Positions 1-7,387 of a stretch of 64,000 nucleotides of DNA are shown here, one piece after another. Made by a program: the position numbers and the translations under genes. The notes below the pieces were generated by a model. The model did no database searches and was not told the DNA's origin. It worked only from the letters and a program-made list of their open reading frames with translations. This stretch comes from Tateyamaria sp947503385 (GTDB lineage: Bacteria > Pseudomonadota > Alphaproteobacteria > Rhodobacterales > Rhodobacteraceae): positions 558,001 to 622,000 of the forward strand of contig NZ_JBNFZM010000001.1 of assembly GCF_051195235.1 (NCBI RefSeq), in the 5' to 3' direction. Position 1 is the first letter of the stretch. The number at the start of each line of letters is the position of its first letter.

Positions 1-1392
1 GACGTTTCTCTGAAAAGGCGCATATGGGGCTGGATGGCCTTCGATTGGGCCACGCAGCCATTTTATACGCTTGGGCTGACATTCGTGTTCGGGCCGTATT
101 TTGCGGCGGTCTCACTGGGCTATTACGAGACACAGATTGACGACCCCGACGGCGCGCGCGCTGCCAGCCAAGCGTTGTGGTTCTGGGCCAATACGATTGC
201 GGGCATGATGATCGCCTTTACGGCGCCATTGGTCGGAGCCTACGCCGACAGCACCGGGCGACGAATGCCGTGGATTTGGGCGTTTTCCCTGCTTTATGTC
301 GCAATGGTCGGAGCGCTCTGGTTCACATATCCGGACGGATCGACCCTGTTCATGGTGCTGATTGCCTTCAACGTGGCACTGATCGGGGCAGAGTTTCTGT
401 TGATCTTTGTGAACGCCATTCTGCCCTCTCTCGGGGACAAGGACGAGATCGGCAAAATCTCGGGCAACGGCGCAGCACTCGGTTACTGGGGTGGGGTGCT
501 GTCGCTGTTCATTATGCTTCTGCTTTTGGCCGAAAATGACAGTGGCAAGACGCTTGCCGGGTTGGACCCGCTTTTTGGACTTGATCCGGAGGCGCGCGAG
601 GGCACGCGGTCCGTGGGACCGTTCATCGCACTGTGGTTCATCCTGTTTATGGTCCCGTTTTTCCTGTGGGTGCGCGAACCGCGACAGGCCAATCGCACGG
701 GTGGCATCAGCGATGCCATGGCGGATCTCAAACAATCGCTCAAGGGCGCGTTGGGGCGGCGGTCCCTGCTGAACTTTCTCATCTCTTCGATGTTTTACCG
801 GGACGCGCTGAATGCGCTTTATTCTGCCGGTGGCGTCTATGCGACGCTGGTGCTGGGTTGGTCGATCATCCAGATCGGTGTGTTTGGCATCGTCGGTGCC
901 ATCACCGCGGCGGTGGCCACACAGATCGGCGGCATCTTTGACAGCCGGATCGGACCAAAGCCGGTGATCAAGGTCTGTTGCTATATCCTGATCGCAGTGT
1001 GTGTCGTGATTGTCGGTATGTCGCGGGAAAGCATCTTTGGCCTGATCATCCTGTCTGAAGGATCGTCGCTGCCGGATATCGTGTTCTACGTCTGCGGGGC
1101 CGCCATCGGCGGAGCGGGCGGCGCGATCTATGCTGCGTCCCGGTCCATGATGGTGCGCCACACCCATCCCGAACGGCCCACAGAAGCGTTTGGCCTTTTT
1201 GCGCTGTCCGGAAAAGCGACGGCATTTCTGGCCCCGGCTCTGATTGCGCTTGTATCGACGCTGACAGGCAATGCACAATTCGGGTATATTCCGGTCATAC
1301 TCCTGTTTGTCGCTGGCCTGTTCCTGTTGCGATACGTAAACCCCGAAGGAGACCACGCCCAATGGTCAAAATCCGACGTGCCTTTACCCTGA
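1..1392 (+). CDS. MFS transporter, UMF1/Atg22-like, 5' partial
   Basis: Inner-membrane transporter of the major facilitator superfamily, by eye closest to the UMF1 (Atg22-like) branch; substrate unknown. The frame is open from base 1 and reads a basic, Trp-rich stretch (KRRIWGWMAFDWATQPF). Members of this family carry that stretch near the N-terminus, so the true start probably lies just before the window, and the ATG at 34 would remove conserved residues. About eleven to twelve hydrophobic segments follow, with a basic loop near residues 220-240. The stop overlaps mepA by 31 bases, which suggests translational coupling. Confidence 0.8.
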   Translation, partial: DVSLKRRIWGWMAFDWATQPFYTLGLTFVFGPYFAAVSLGYYETQIDDPDGARAASQALWFWANTIAGMMIAFTAPLVGAYADSTGRRMPWIWAFSLLYVAMVGALWFTYPDGSTLFMVLIAFNVALIGAEFLLIFVNAILPSLGDKDEIGKISGNGAALGYWGGVLSLFIMLLLLAENDSGKTLAGLDPLFGLDPEAREGTRSVGPFIALWFILFMVPFFLWVREPRQANRTGGISDAMADLKQSLKGALGRRSLLNFLISSMFYRDALNALYSAGGVYATLVLGWSIIQIGVFGIVGAITAAVATQIGGIFDSRIGPKPVIKVCCYILIAVCVVIVGMSRESIFGLIILSEGSSLPDIVFYVCGAAIGGAGGAIYAASRSMMVRHTHPERPTEAFGLFALSGKATAFLAPALIALVSTLTGNAQFGYIPVILLFVAGLFLLRYVNPEGDHAQWSKSDVPLP

Positions 1393-2282
1393 TTTCAACA
1401 CTTCTGCTCTGCGCCTGCGCAGGCGGAGCTGACACGGACATAAGTGGCGCGCCGCTGCCCGATGTGGACCCGGCCACGCTACAGGCCTTTGCCAAGGGGC
1501 AGTTCGGCGGCAAGCGTGTCGCATCCCGGCAGAACGCTGGTGCCTTTGGCAGTTACGCCCGCGGATGCGTTGCAGGCGCGCAGCAACTCGCAGAGACGGG
1601 GCCAACATGGCAAGCCATGCGGCTGAGCCGGAACCGCAACTGGGGCCATCCCGAACTGGTGGATTTCGTGCAGGACCTGAGCCGGGCGGCAGCGGCGCAA
1701 CCGGGCTGGGCGGGTCTTTATGTGGGTGACATGAGCCAGCCGCGCGGCGGACCGATGTTGACCGGCCACCGCAGCCACCAGATCGGGCTGGACGTGGATG
1801 TCTGGATGCTGCCCGCGCGGAACCTGACATTAAGTGCCGCCGACCGCGAAAACATCAGTTCGATCTCTACAAGACGCAGCAGCGGTGCCTATGTGAATTC
1901 GAACTGGACGCGCCAGCATCACGAGATCATCAAGGCGGCGGCCAGCGACAAGCGCACCGCCCGCATCTTTGTCTTTCCGGGGGCCAAGGTGCAGATGTGC
2001 AAGGACGAAAAAGGGGATCGTGCATGGTTGCGCAAAGTGCGGCCGTGGTGGGGGCACCACTATCACTTCCACGTGCGGCTGAGCTGCCCGCCCGGCACGC
2101 GCGGCTGTGTGAACCAGAACCCGCCGCCCGCTGGCGACGGCTGTGCCGATGCGCAGCAATGGGTGAACAACATCCTGAACCCGCCGCCGCCCGATCCGAA
2201 CGCACCCAAGCCCAAGCCGCGCCGCGAACTGCGCGTGGGCGACTTGCCGCAACAATGCGCGGCTGTGCTGGCCTCGCAGTAG
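1362..2282 (+). CDS. mepA: Penicillin-insensitive murein endopeptidase MepA
   Basis: Zinc peptidase (family M74) that cuts the D-Ala-meso-DAP cross-links of peptidoglycan in the periplasm. The 306-residue product starts with a lipoprotein-type signal (LLLCAC, then GG), so it may be membrane anchored. The family metal-binding motifs are visible: HRSHQIGLDVDVWM in the middle and WWGHHYHFHVRL near residue 230, plus conserved cysteines. The C-terminus is Pro-rich. The start at 1362 has a GGAG ribosome site nine bases upstream and overlaps the MFS gene. Its own end overlaps the following gene by 28 bases. Confidence 0.9.
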   Translation: MVKIRRAFTLISTLLLCACAGGADTDISGAPLPDVDPATLQAFAKGQFGGKRVASRQNAGAFGSYARGCVAGAQQLAETGPTWQAMRLSRNRNWGHPELVDFVQDLSRAAAAQPGWAGLYVGDMSQPRGGPMLTGHRSHQIGLDVDVWMLPARNLTLSAADRENISSISTRRSSGAYVNSNWTRQHHEIIKAAASDKRTARIFVFPGAKVQMCKDEKGDRAWLRKVRPWWGHHYHFHVRLSCPPGTRGCVNQNPPPAGDGCADAQQWVNNILNPPPPDPNAPKPKPRRELRVGDLPQQCAAVLASQ

Positions 2283-3091
2283 CGCTGTGGGCCGGGGCGG
2301 CGGCTGCGGGCGACGCGCTGACCTTTGTGCGGTCGATCACGTTGCAAACGGCGCTGCCCTCTTTTGGTGGTCTGTCGGCGATTGAAACGGCGGATGGCGC
2401 ATCTTTTGTGGTGATGTCAGACCGGGGGCAGGCTTTTGATCTGACCCTTGACCGCGCCAATGGCACAACGGCCATCACCCGGCGCGACCAACCTGCACCG
2501 AACCGGGATAGCGAAGGATTGGCGTTGTCGGGCAGGGACCTCTTTTACAGCTACGAGGGCCCCGCCCGCGTCTTCGACGGCGCAGGCCAGATGCTGCCTG
2601 TTCTGCCCGCTTTCAATCACCTGACCGACAACGGGTCATTCGAAGCGTTGGCCGCCACGCCCGGCGGCACGGTTTACACCATCCCCGAACGATCCGGGGA
2701 CAAGATGCTGCCCTTTCCGGTGTTCCGGTTCCGCGACGGCGCTTGGGACGTGGCGCGGACCTTGCCACGCACCGCCCATTTCCTACCGGCAGGGGCCGAT
2801 ATCGGCCCGGATGGAATGCTATACGTGCTGGAACGTGCCTTTACGCCGCTGGGGTTCCGCACCCGCATCCGCCGTTTTGATCCTGAGGTGGCGGATGGCC
2901 CGGTTGAAACCTTGCTGCGCACGCCGCCGGGCCTGCACGATAACCTCGAAGGGCTGGCTGTGTGGACGACCAACGCCGGTCAGACCTGTCTGACCATGGT
3001 GTCGGACAACAATTTCCTGCGCGTACAGCGCACCGAGATCGTTGAATATTCGCTGTCGCCCCCTCTTGCGGCGCATCCGGGTTGCGACTAA
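2255..3091 (+). CDS. Esterase-like activity of phytase family protein
   Basis: Probable secreted or periplasmic beta-propeller protein of the phytase-esterase-like family; substrate not known. The 278-residue product has a short signal peptide (MRGCAGLAVALWAGAAAAGD). Family-type segments visible are GGLSAIE, VMSDRGQAFDL, NRDSEGLAL, DNGSFEALA, ADIGPDGMLYVLER, HDNLEGLAV and MVSDNNF. The start at 2255 was preferred to upstream ATGs in the same frame because only it gives a clean signal peptide; upstream in-frame sequence is a shadow of mepA. It overlaps the mepA 3' end, so the two are likely cotranscribed. Confidence 0.8.
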   Translation: MRGCAGLAVALWAGAAAAGDALTFVRSITLQTALPSFGGLSAIETADGASFVVMSDRGQAFDLTLDRANGTTAITRRDQPAPNRDSEGLALSGRDLFYSYEGPARVFDGAGQMLPVLPAFNHLTDNGSFEALAATPGGTVYTIPERSGDKMLPFPVFRFRDGAWDVARTLPRTAHFLPAGADIGPDGMLYVLERAFTPLGFRTRIRRFDPEVADGPVETLLRTPPGLHDNLEGLAVWTTNAGQTCLTMVSDNNFLRVQRTEIVEYSLSPPLAAHPGCD

Positions 3092-3153
3092 GCACCGCGC
3101 GTCGGCCAACCGGTCGGCCAAGTCCCCGCAACCTTGTTAAAACGGGTCAAAAC

Positions 3154-3786
3154 ATGACACGCGCACATCTCCCCGGCATTATCGCTATGGCCCTCATCGT
3201 GGTGGCCTCGAACGTTCTGGTTCAGTTCCTCTTTGGCAACTGGCTCACTTGGGGGGCGTTCACCTATCCGCTCGCTTTTTTGGTCACTGACATCATGAAC
3301 CGCGTCTATGGCGCGGGTCCCGCCCGAACTGTTGTTTTTGTCGGGTTCATCGTTGGTGTGTTTTGCTCGCTTGTGGGCACGCAGATCATGCTGGAAGGGG
3401 ACGGCTTTACCTACCCTGCGGTCACATTCCGTATCGCCATCGGCTCTGGCCTCGCCTTTCTGACGGCGCAACTGCTGGATGTCGGCATCTTTTCCGCGCT
3501 GCGCGAGGGTGCGTGGTGGAAAGCGCCACTGGTGTCCACCCTGATCGGCAGCTCTGTGGACACGGCCCTGTTCTTTACCATCGCTTTTTCGGGCGCGCTG
3601 ACCTTCCTCGAACCATCCAACGATGTCAGCTGGGCCGGTGAGATGCTGCCCTTGCTGGGCGTTGGTCCGGTGGTGCCGCTTTGGGTGTCGCTGGGCGTGG
3701 CGGATTGGGGCGTAAAGCTGTCGCTGGCGCTCATTGCTTTGGCACCGTTCCGCTGGGTGACGGGCCGGGTCCGCGCAGCTGCGTAA
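3154..3786 (+). CDS. yhhQ: Queuosine precursor transporter (YhhQ family)
   Basis: Inner-membrane protein of the queuosine precursor transporter family, which in E. coli imports preQ0/preQ1 for tRNA modification. The 210-residue protein has about six membrane segments and the family features FTYPLAFLVTDIMNRVYG near residues 35-52 and a later LIGSSVDTALFF segment. The start at 3154 was chosen because it begins at MTRAHLPG, where family members start; the frame is open further upstream without a good start. No preQ1 riboswitch was recognised in the short space before it. Confidence 0.85.
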   Translation: MTRAHLPGIIAMALIVVASNVLVQFLFGNWLTWGAFTYPLAFLVTDIMNRVYGAGPARTVVFVGFIVGVFCSLVGTQIMLEGDGFTYPAVTFRIAIGSGLAFLTAQLLDVGIFSALREGAWWKAPLVSTLIGSSVDTALFFTIAFSGALTFLEPSNDVSWAGEMLPLLGVGPVVPLWVSLGVADWGVKLSLALIALAPFRWVTGRVRAAA

Positions 3787-3855
3787 TTTCGTTGACTTTT
3801 GGTGTGGCTGTGCGACGCTCACCTTGAGTTCAACAAAGCGGAAGGAGGTGATCCA

Positions 3856-3912
3856 GTGTCGAGAAAGGTATTGGAGAGAGGTGTCGGAACAATGCAGGCG
3901 GACGTCCGTTAG
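3856..3912 (+). CDS. Possible 18-residue leader peptide (GTG start)
   Basis: A GTG codon follows the strong AAGGAGGTGAT element directly, three bases after it, and opens an 18-codon frame (VSRKVLERGVGTMQADVR) closed by TAG. Spacing to the GTG is short for so long a Shine-Dalgarno match. The peptide has no recognisable domain. It could be a real micropeptide, a regulatory leader, or coincidental. A second in-frame ATG lies at 3892. Conservation of the reading frame in relatives would decide. Confidence 0.35.
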   Translation: MSRKVLERGVGTMQADVR

Positions 3913-3986
3913 GGCAGCCCCGAGCGGCACAGACCGCACTGCGTTGGTCGGATGACCTAACCGTCACCGCCTCCGAATGACTTTCG

Positions 3987-4017
3987 AAAGGGCCACTGGT
4001 TTCCAGTGGCCCTTTTT
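3987..4017 (+). terminator. Intrinsic terminator of the small RNA unit
   Basis: Perfect 13-bp stem (AAAGGGCCACTGG with CCAGTGGCCCTTT), three-base loop and a run of five T. It can also work for the convergent STAS gene, since the complementary strand carries an A/T run on its own side. Confidence 0.9.
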
Positions 4018-4027
4018 CGTGCCGGCG

Positions 4028-4417
4028 TCAGGCTGCGATGGCTTCGGCGTCAAGTGCGCGCCATGCAGACGCTTCGGTGTCAAAGGTTTCGGCCTCGACC
4101 GGGATCAGGGCGTTCATTGTTTCGATCAGCTCCTGCGCGCGTTCGGGTACGCCCACAACCACGTAGCGCCGCACATTCGATACGGATTTGAACCGGCTCT
4201 TCAGCGCCTCCCAGCTCCAGCTGGCGCCGGTTTCGGCACCGTCGTAGCGGTCAAAGATCATCAGCATGTCGACCTTGTCGTCGTGCCGGTCAAAGGCGTT
4301 GTTCATCAGTTCCGCCATGGCTTCCATATCTTCGCGGGACACCTCGCTTGTGATGCGGAAAGCGTAGAGATCGGGGCGGCTGGTTTGCACTTGAGTGATG
4401 CTTGGGGTCGTCAGCAT
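4028..4417 (-). CDS. SpoIIAA-like/STAS domain protein
   Basis: The 129-residue product looks like the SpoIIAA-like (STAS/SEC14-type) cytosolic family: a beta-strand pattern ending in VDMLMIFDRYDGAETGASW and a helix with FKSVSNVRRYVVVGVPE. Role unknown; related proteins are thought to bind lipids or partner proteins. Start at 4417 (MLTTPSIT) is preferred over the ATG at 4423 because AGGA then lies six bases upstream. It is divergent from arfB, with about 80 bases between the two starts, and convergent with the small RNA unit. Confidence 0.7.
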   Translation of the reverse strand: MLTTPSITQVQTSRPDLYAFRITSEVSREDMEAMAELMNNAFDRHDDKVDMLMIFDRYDGAETGASWSWEALKSRFKSVSNVRRYVVVGVPERAQELIETMNALIPVEAETFDTEASAWRALDAEAIAA

Positions 4418-4496
4418 TGTCATTCCTTTCACGAAAGAAACAGTTACGCCGGTCAACGCACTGGCGTTCGGGATTGTTCCGCCCATATCATGCGCC

Positions 4497-4919
4497 ATGC
4501 TTGTGATTAACGACGCCATCACCATTCAGGATTGGGAATTGAGCGAAAGTTTTGTCCGCGCGTCCGGACCGGGCGGGCAGAACGTGAACAAGGTCGCGAC
4601 GGCAGTGGAATTGCGGTTCGAGGCCGAACGCTCGCCAGCGCTCACCCCCGCTGTCAAGGCGCGCCTCAAGCGGCTCGCGGGGCGGCGCTGGACGAATGAT
4701 GGCGCGCTGATTCTGCAATGTGATGAGACGCGCAGTCAGGCCCGCAACAGAGAGATCGCGCGCGCCCGACTGGTGGAATTGATCCGCAAGGCACTGGCCG
4801 CCCCGAAACGCCGGGTGGCGACACGGCCCACGTTAGGATCAAAAAAGCGGCGGCTGAAAGCCAAGAAAGAGCGAGGCGCGGTCAAGGCGCTCCGGGGCCG
4901 CATTCAATCCGACGACTAG
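4497..4919 (+). CDS. arfB: Alternative ribosome-rescue factor ArfB (peptidyl-tRNA hydrolase)
   Basis: Releases peptides from ribosomes stalled on truncated mRNA. The 140-residue protein has the class I release-factor domain with the catalytic GGQ (SGPGGQNVNKV, near residue 25-35) and a basic C-terminal tail (SKKRRLKAKKERGAVKALRGR) that in ArfB enters the empty mRNA channel. The start MLVINDA at 4497 fits family length; the frame is open upstream but overlaps the divergent promoter region. Its stop overlaps that of the convergent lipoprotein gene by two bases. Confidence 0.93.
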   Translation: MLVINDAITIQDWELSESFVRASGPGGQNVNKVATAVELRFEAERSPALTPAVKARLKRLAGRRWTNDGALILQCDETRSQARNREIARARLVELIRKALAAPKRRVATRPTLGSKKRRLKAKKERGAVKALRGRIQSDD

Positions 4920-5095
4920 CCAAAGGAGAGAAGATCGAGGGAGGACCGGGACGAGAAATATCCGGGCTGCGCCGCCTCGGGCACACGAAAATCGAGAGAG
5001 CCGCCGTGGTTCCGGCTGACATCCTGACCTTCCCCGCCACAGGCCGCGACGAGAGAGGCGCCGGCGAGAATACTGATAAGGACCATACGTTTCAT
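4916..5095 (-). CDS. Small lipoprotein, 59 residues
   Basis: Short gene of 60 codons. The product starts MKRMVLISILAGASLVAAC, a textbook lipoprotein signal with the lipobox Val-Ala-Ala-Cys, followed by GGEGQDVSRN and ending SRSSLDLLSFG. It is therefore expected to be lipidated and anchored in the envelope. No family is recognised. The ribosome site is weak (GTGAGC upstream). It converges with arfB and the stop codons overlap. The signal sequence is the main evidence that this is a gene. Confidence 0.7.
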   Translation of the reverse strand: MKRMVLISILAGASLVAACGGEGQDVSRNHGGSLDFRVPEAAQPGYFSSRSSLDLLSFG

Positions 5096-5227
5096 TTTAA
5101 CTGCTCACTTGGTTTATTTTGGAGGTCTATGTGTCGTCAGGATGGTGGACAAAGATGTCAATTCAGCGGCGATTGTTTGCTAGTTTGAAATAATTTGTAC
5201 GGTAACGCATGGGCGGGAAAATGCGGG

Positions 5228-5304
5228 TGTCCCATGCTGGGACATTGTCACGCCTGAATAAAATCAATGGGTTACAGAGGTGAATTTACCGTCCGTTAGG
5301 ATTT
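5228..5304 (+). repeat. Composite dispersed repeat, copy 1
   Basis: Palindrome TGTCCC-N5-GGGACA (5228-5244), 15 bases of spacer, then AAAATCAATGGGTTACAGAG (5260-5279) and a looser 25-base tail ending GTTAGGATTTGG. The same arrangement with the same 15-base spacer recurs at 33097-33173. The rest of the 5096-5545 stretch contains this repeat and the glpV promoter region but no gene. Confidence 0.75.
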
Positions 5305-5452
5305 GGCACCAAAACAGCCCGGCTGCGCAATCTGGCAACAGCACCAAAAACGCCCACGCATCAAGCCCGCCCCAACCGCCTGACGTCAAACCCCGCTGCG
5401 GGCCCCTGTTGCGACCCGCAAACGTACCCGAAACCCGAACCGCAACACTTCT

Positions 5453-5466
5453 ACTAAAATTTTAGT
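5453..5466. promoter_or_regulatory. Perfect 14-bp palindrome, candidate operator of the glp operon
   Basis: ACTAAAATTTTAGT is a perfect inverted repeat in otherwise GC-rich DNA and abuts the TTGACA box before glpV. Position suggests an operator for a repressor; which one is not known, and no glpR-type gene is in the window. Confidence 0.45.
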
Positions 5467-5496
5467 TTGACAGTTTCGGATGCCGGAGCATACGGT
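5467..5496 (+). promoter_or_regulatory. Putative sigma-70-type promoter of glpVSTPQU
   Basis: A consensus TTGACA at 5467-5472 is followed after 18 bases by TACGGT (5491-5496), a weak -10. It lies about 50 bases before glpV and just after the 14-bp palindrome. Confidence 0.45.
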
Positions 5497-5545
5497 TGCG
5501 CCAGCTGGCATGTTCCAGCTTGCAATAAAATTGGGAGGAGAAGAG

Positions 5546-7279
5546 ATGCGCAAGTATCTTATCTCCGCGACGGCCATTTGTGCCATCGTCGCGGGGACAG
5601 GGACTGCTTTTGCCGACGAGGCCGCAGCCCAAAAATGGATTGATCAGGAATTCCAACCGTCCACATTGTCCAAGGACGAACAACTGTCCGAACTGCAGTG
5701 GTTCATTCAGGCGGCTGAGCCGTTCTCGGGGATGGAAATCAACGTCCTGTCCGAAGGCATTCCGACACACGGTTACGAATCCGAAGTGCTGACCAAAGCG
5801 TTCGAAGAGATCACCGGCATCAAGGTGAACCACCAGATCCTCGGCGAGGGTGAGGTGGTGCAGGCCGTTCAAACGCAGATGCAGACCCAGCGGAACCTTT
5901 ATGACGGCTACGTCAACGACTCCGATCTGATCGGCACGCATTCGCGCCTGCAACTGGCCTATAACCTGACCGAACAGATGGCGGGTGACTGGTCGGCGAC
6001 GACATCGCCGACGCTGGACCTCGAAGACTTTATGGGCATCCAGTTCACGACCGGCCCGGATGGCAACCTGTACCAGTTGCCCGACCAGCAGTTTGCGAAC
6101 CTGTACTGGTTCCGCAAGGACTGGTTCGACCGCGAAGACCTGCAAGAGGCGTTCAAGGCCAAATATGGCTATGACCTCGGCGTGCCGGTGAATTGGTCGG
6201 CCTATGAGGACATCGCGGAATTCTTCAGCGAAGACGTCAAGGAAATCGACGGCACCACGATCTATGGCCACATGGATTACGGCAAGCGCGCGCCCGATCT
6301 GGGCTGGCGCATGACGGATGCGTGGCTGTCGATGGCCGGTGCCGGTTCGGTGGGTGAGCCCAACGGTGTGCCGATCGACGAATGGGGCATCCGCATGGAA
6401 GCCGGTTCGTGCAACCCGGCGGGCGCATCCGTGACCCGTGGTGGTGGTGCCAACGGTCCCGCGGCGGTCTATGCGATCCGCAAATGGGACGAATGGCTGC
6501 GCCAATACGCCCCTCCGGGCGCGGCGTCGTTCGACTTTTACCAGTCGCTGCCAGCCCTGAGCCAAGGCAACGTGGCCCAGCAGATTTTCTGGTACACAGC
6601 GTTCACCGCAGACATGGTGAAACCGCAGTCCGAGGGCAACAACACCGTGGACGGCGACGGCAACCCGCTTTGGCGGATGGCACCCAGCCCGCATGGTCCC
6701 TATTGGACCGAAGGCCAGAAGGTTGGCTATCAGGATGTGGGATCGTGGACGTTCCTGAAATCCACGCCGTCGGATCGTGCACAGGCCGCGTGGCTTTATG
6801 CGCAGTTCGTCACCTCCAAGACCGTCGATGTGAAGAAGTCCCATGTGGGTCTGACCTTTATCCGCGACAGTTCCGTCAACCACGAGTCGTTCACCGAACG
6901 TGCCCCCAAACTGGGTGGTCTGGTCGAGTTCTACCGCTCGCCTGACCGCGTGCGTTGGTCGCCCACGGGTATCAACGTACCGGACTACCCCAAGCTGGCG
7001 CAAATCTGGTGGCAGCAGATCGGTGACGTGAACTCGGGTGCGTTCACTCCGCAACAGGCGATGGACCGTCTGGCCGAAGAGATGGACATCACCATGGCCC
7101 GGATGCAGCAGGCTGATGAAGCGGCTGGTGTCTATGGCGGCTGCGGCCCGCGCCTGAACGAAGAGCGTGACGCCGAGTGGTGGTTCGCCAATGGCGGCGC
7201 CAAGCCCAAACTGGACAACGAAAAGCCCCAAGGTGAGACCGTCAACTACGACGACCTTGTGGCCCGCTGGAACCAGTAA
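5546..7279 (+). CDS. glpV: Glycerol ABC transporter substrate-binding protein GlpV
   Basis: Periplasmic binding protein of the glycerol ABC importer first described in Rhizobium leguminosarum. The 577-residue product has a Sec signal (MRKYLISATAICAIVAGTGTAFADEA), then the family-typical long extracellular domain with WIDQEFQPSTLSK and a C-terminal VYGGCGPRLNEERDAEWWF segment. GGGAGGAG lies just before the ATG at 5546; in-frame starts further upstream have no ribosome site. It is first in an operon with two ATPases, two permeases and a small membrane protein. A hairpin and REP-like repeats separate it from glpS, fitting higher expression of the binding protein. Confidence 0.9.
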   Translation: MRKYLISATAICAIVAGTGTAFADEAAAQKWIDQEFQPSTLSKDEQLSELQWFIQAAEPFSGMEINVLSEGIPTHGYESEVLTKAFEEITGIKVNHQILGEGEVVQAVQTQMQTQRNLYDGYVNDSDLIGTHSRLQLAYNLTEQMAGDWSATTSPTLDLEDFMGIQFTTGPDGNLYQLPDQQFANLYWFRKDWFDREDLQEAFKAKYGYDLGVPVNWSAYEDIAEFFSEDVKEIDGTTIYGHMDYGKRAPDLGWRMTDAWLSMAGAGSVGEPNGVPIDEWGIRMEAGSCNPAGASVTRGGGANGPAAVYAIRKWDEWLRQYAPPGAASFDFYQSLPALSQGNVAQQIFWYTAFTADMVKPQSEGNNTVDGDGNPLWRMAPSPHGPYWTEGQKVGYQDVGSWTFLKSTPSDRAQAAWLYAQFVTSKTVDVKKSHVGLTFIRDSSVNHESFTERAPKLGGLVEFYRSPDRVRWSPTGINVPDYPKLAQIWWQQIGDVNSGAFTPQQAMDRLAEEMDITMARMQQADEAAGVYGGCGPRLNEERDAEWWFANGGAKPKLDNEKPQGETVNYDDLVARWNQ

Positions 7280-7287
7280 GCGCTTTG

Positions 7288-7314
7288 GCGGCCCCTGCAC
7301 CTTGTGGGGGCCGC
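7288..7314 (+). other. Intercistronic hairpin after glpV
   Basis: GCGGCCCC (7288-7295) pairs with GGGGCCGC (7307-7314), with extra CAC/GTG pairs inside. No T-run follows, so it is more likely an mRNA stabiliser or partial attenuator than a full terminator. Confidence 0.6.
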
Positions 7315-7318
7315 TGAC

Positions 7319-7377
7319 GTAGGCCGGGCTTCAGCCCGGCAACGACAAGGGGTGCCGGGCTGAAGCCCGGCTTACGG
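7319..7377. repeat. Pair of inverted REP-like palindromes
   Basis: Two copies of a GCCGGGCTTCAGCCCGGC hairpin in opposite orientation (7319-7341 and 7346-7377). A third copy, with its CACCCCTT flank conserved, lies at 22548-22579. This resembles a bacterial interspersed mosaic element between glpV and glpS. Confidence 0.75.
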
Positions 7378-7387
7378 GAACAAACAT

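Larger units (their letters stand above)
3841..4017 (+). ncRNA. Small transcription unit with 16S-complementary Shine-Dalgarno and own terminator
   Basis: Between yhhQ and a convergent gene lies a unit that does not read as ordinary spacer. Bases 3842-3856 (AAGGAGGTGATCCAG) are a 15-base perfect complement of the conserved 3' end of bacterial 16S rRNA. A perfect 13-bp hairpin followed by T5 ends it. Bases 3964-3974 (TCACCGCCTCC) resemble the 16S anti-Shine-Dalgarno itself and could pair with the GGAGGTGA, hiding it. A TTGACT box at 3792 could be a -35 element, but no clear -10 is seen, so it may also be a 3' UTR product of yhhQ. The 5' end is unknown. Confidence 0.55.

Noticed and set aside
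3092..3153. preQ1 riboswitch before yhhQ
   Set aside because: The spacer shows only a GTCGGCCAA direct repeat and no preQ1 aptamer hairpin with an A-rich tail.
5462..7300. Long open frame on the minus strand across glpV
   Set aside because: It mirrors the codon pattern of glpV in GC-rich DNA, has no ribosome site and no domain, and is rich in Arg, His and Gly. The same applies to long antisense frames over nasA, the BlaR1-like gene and nirB.
7288..7378. Rho-independent terminator after glpV
   Set aside because: Hairpins are strong but no T-run follows and the remaining operon genes are closely coupled downstream.
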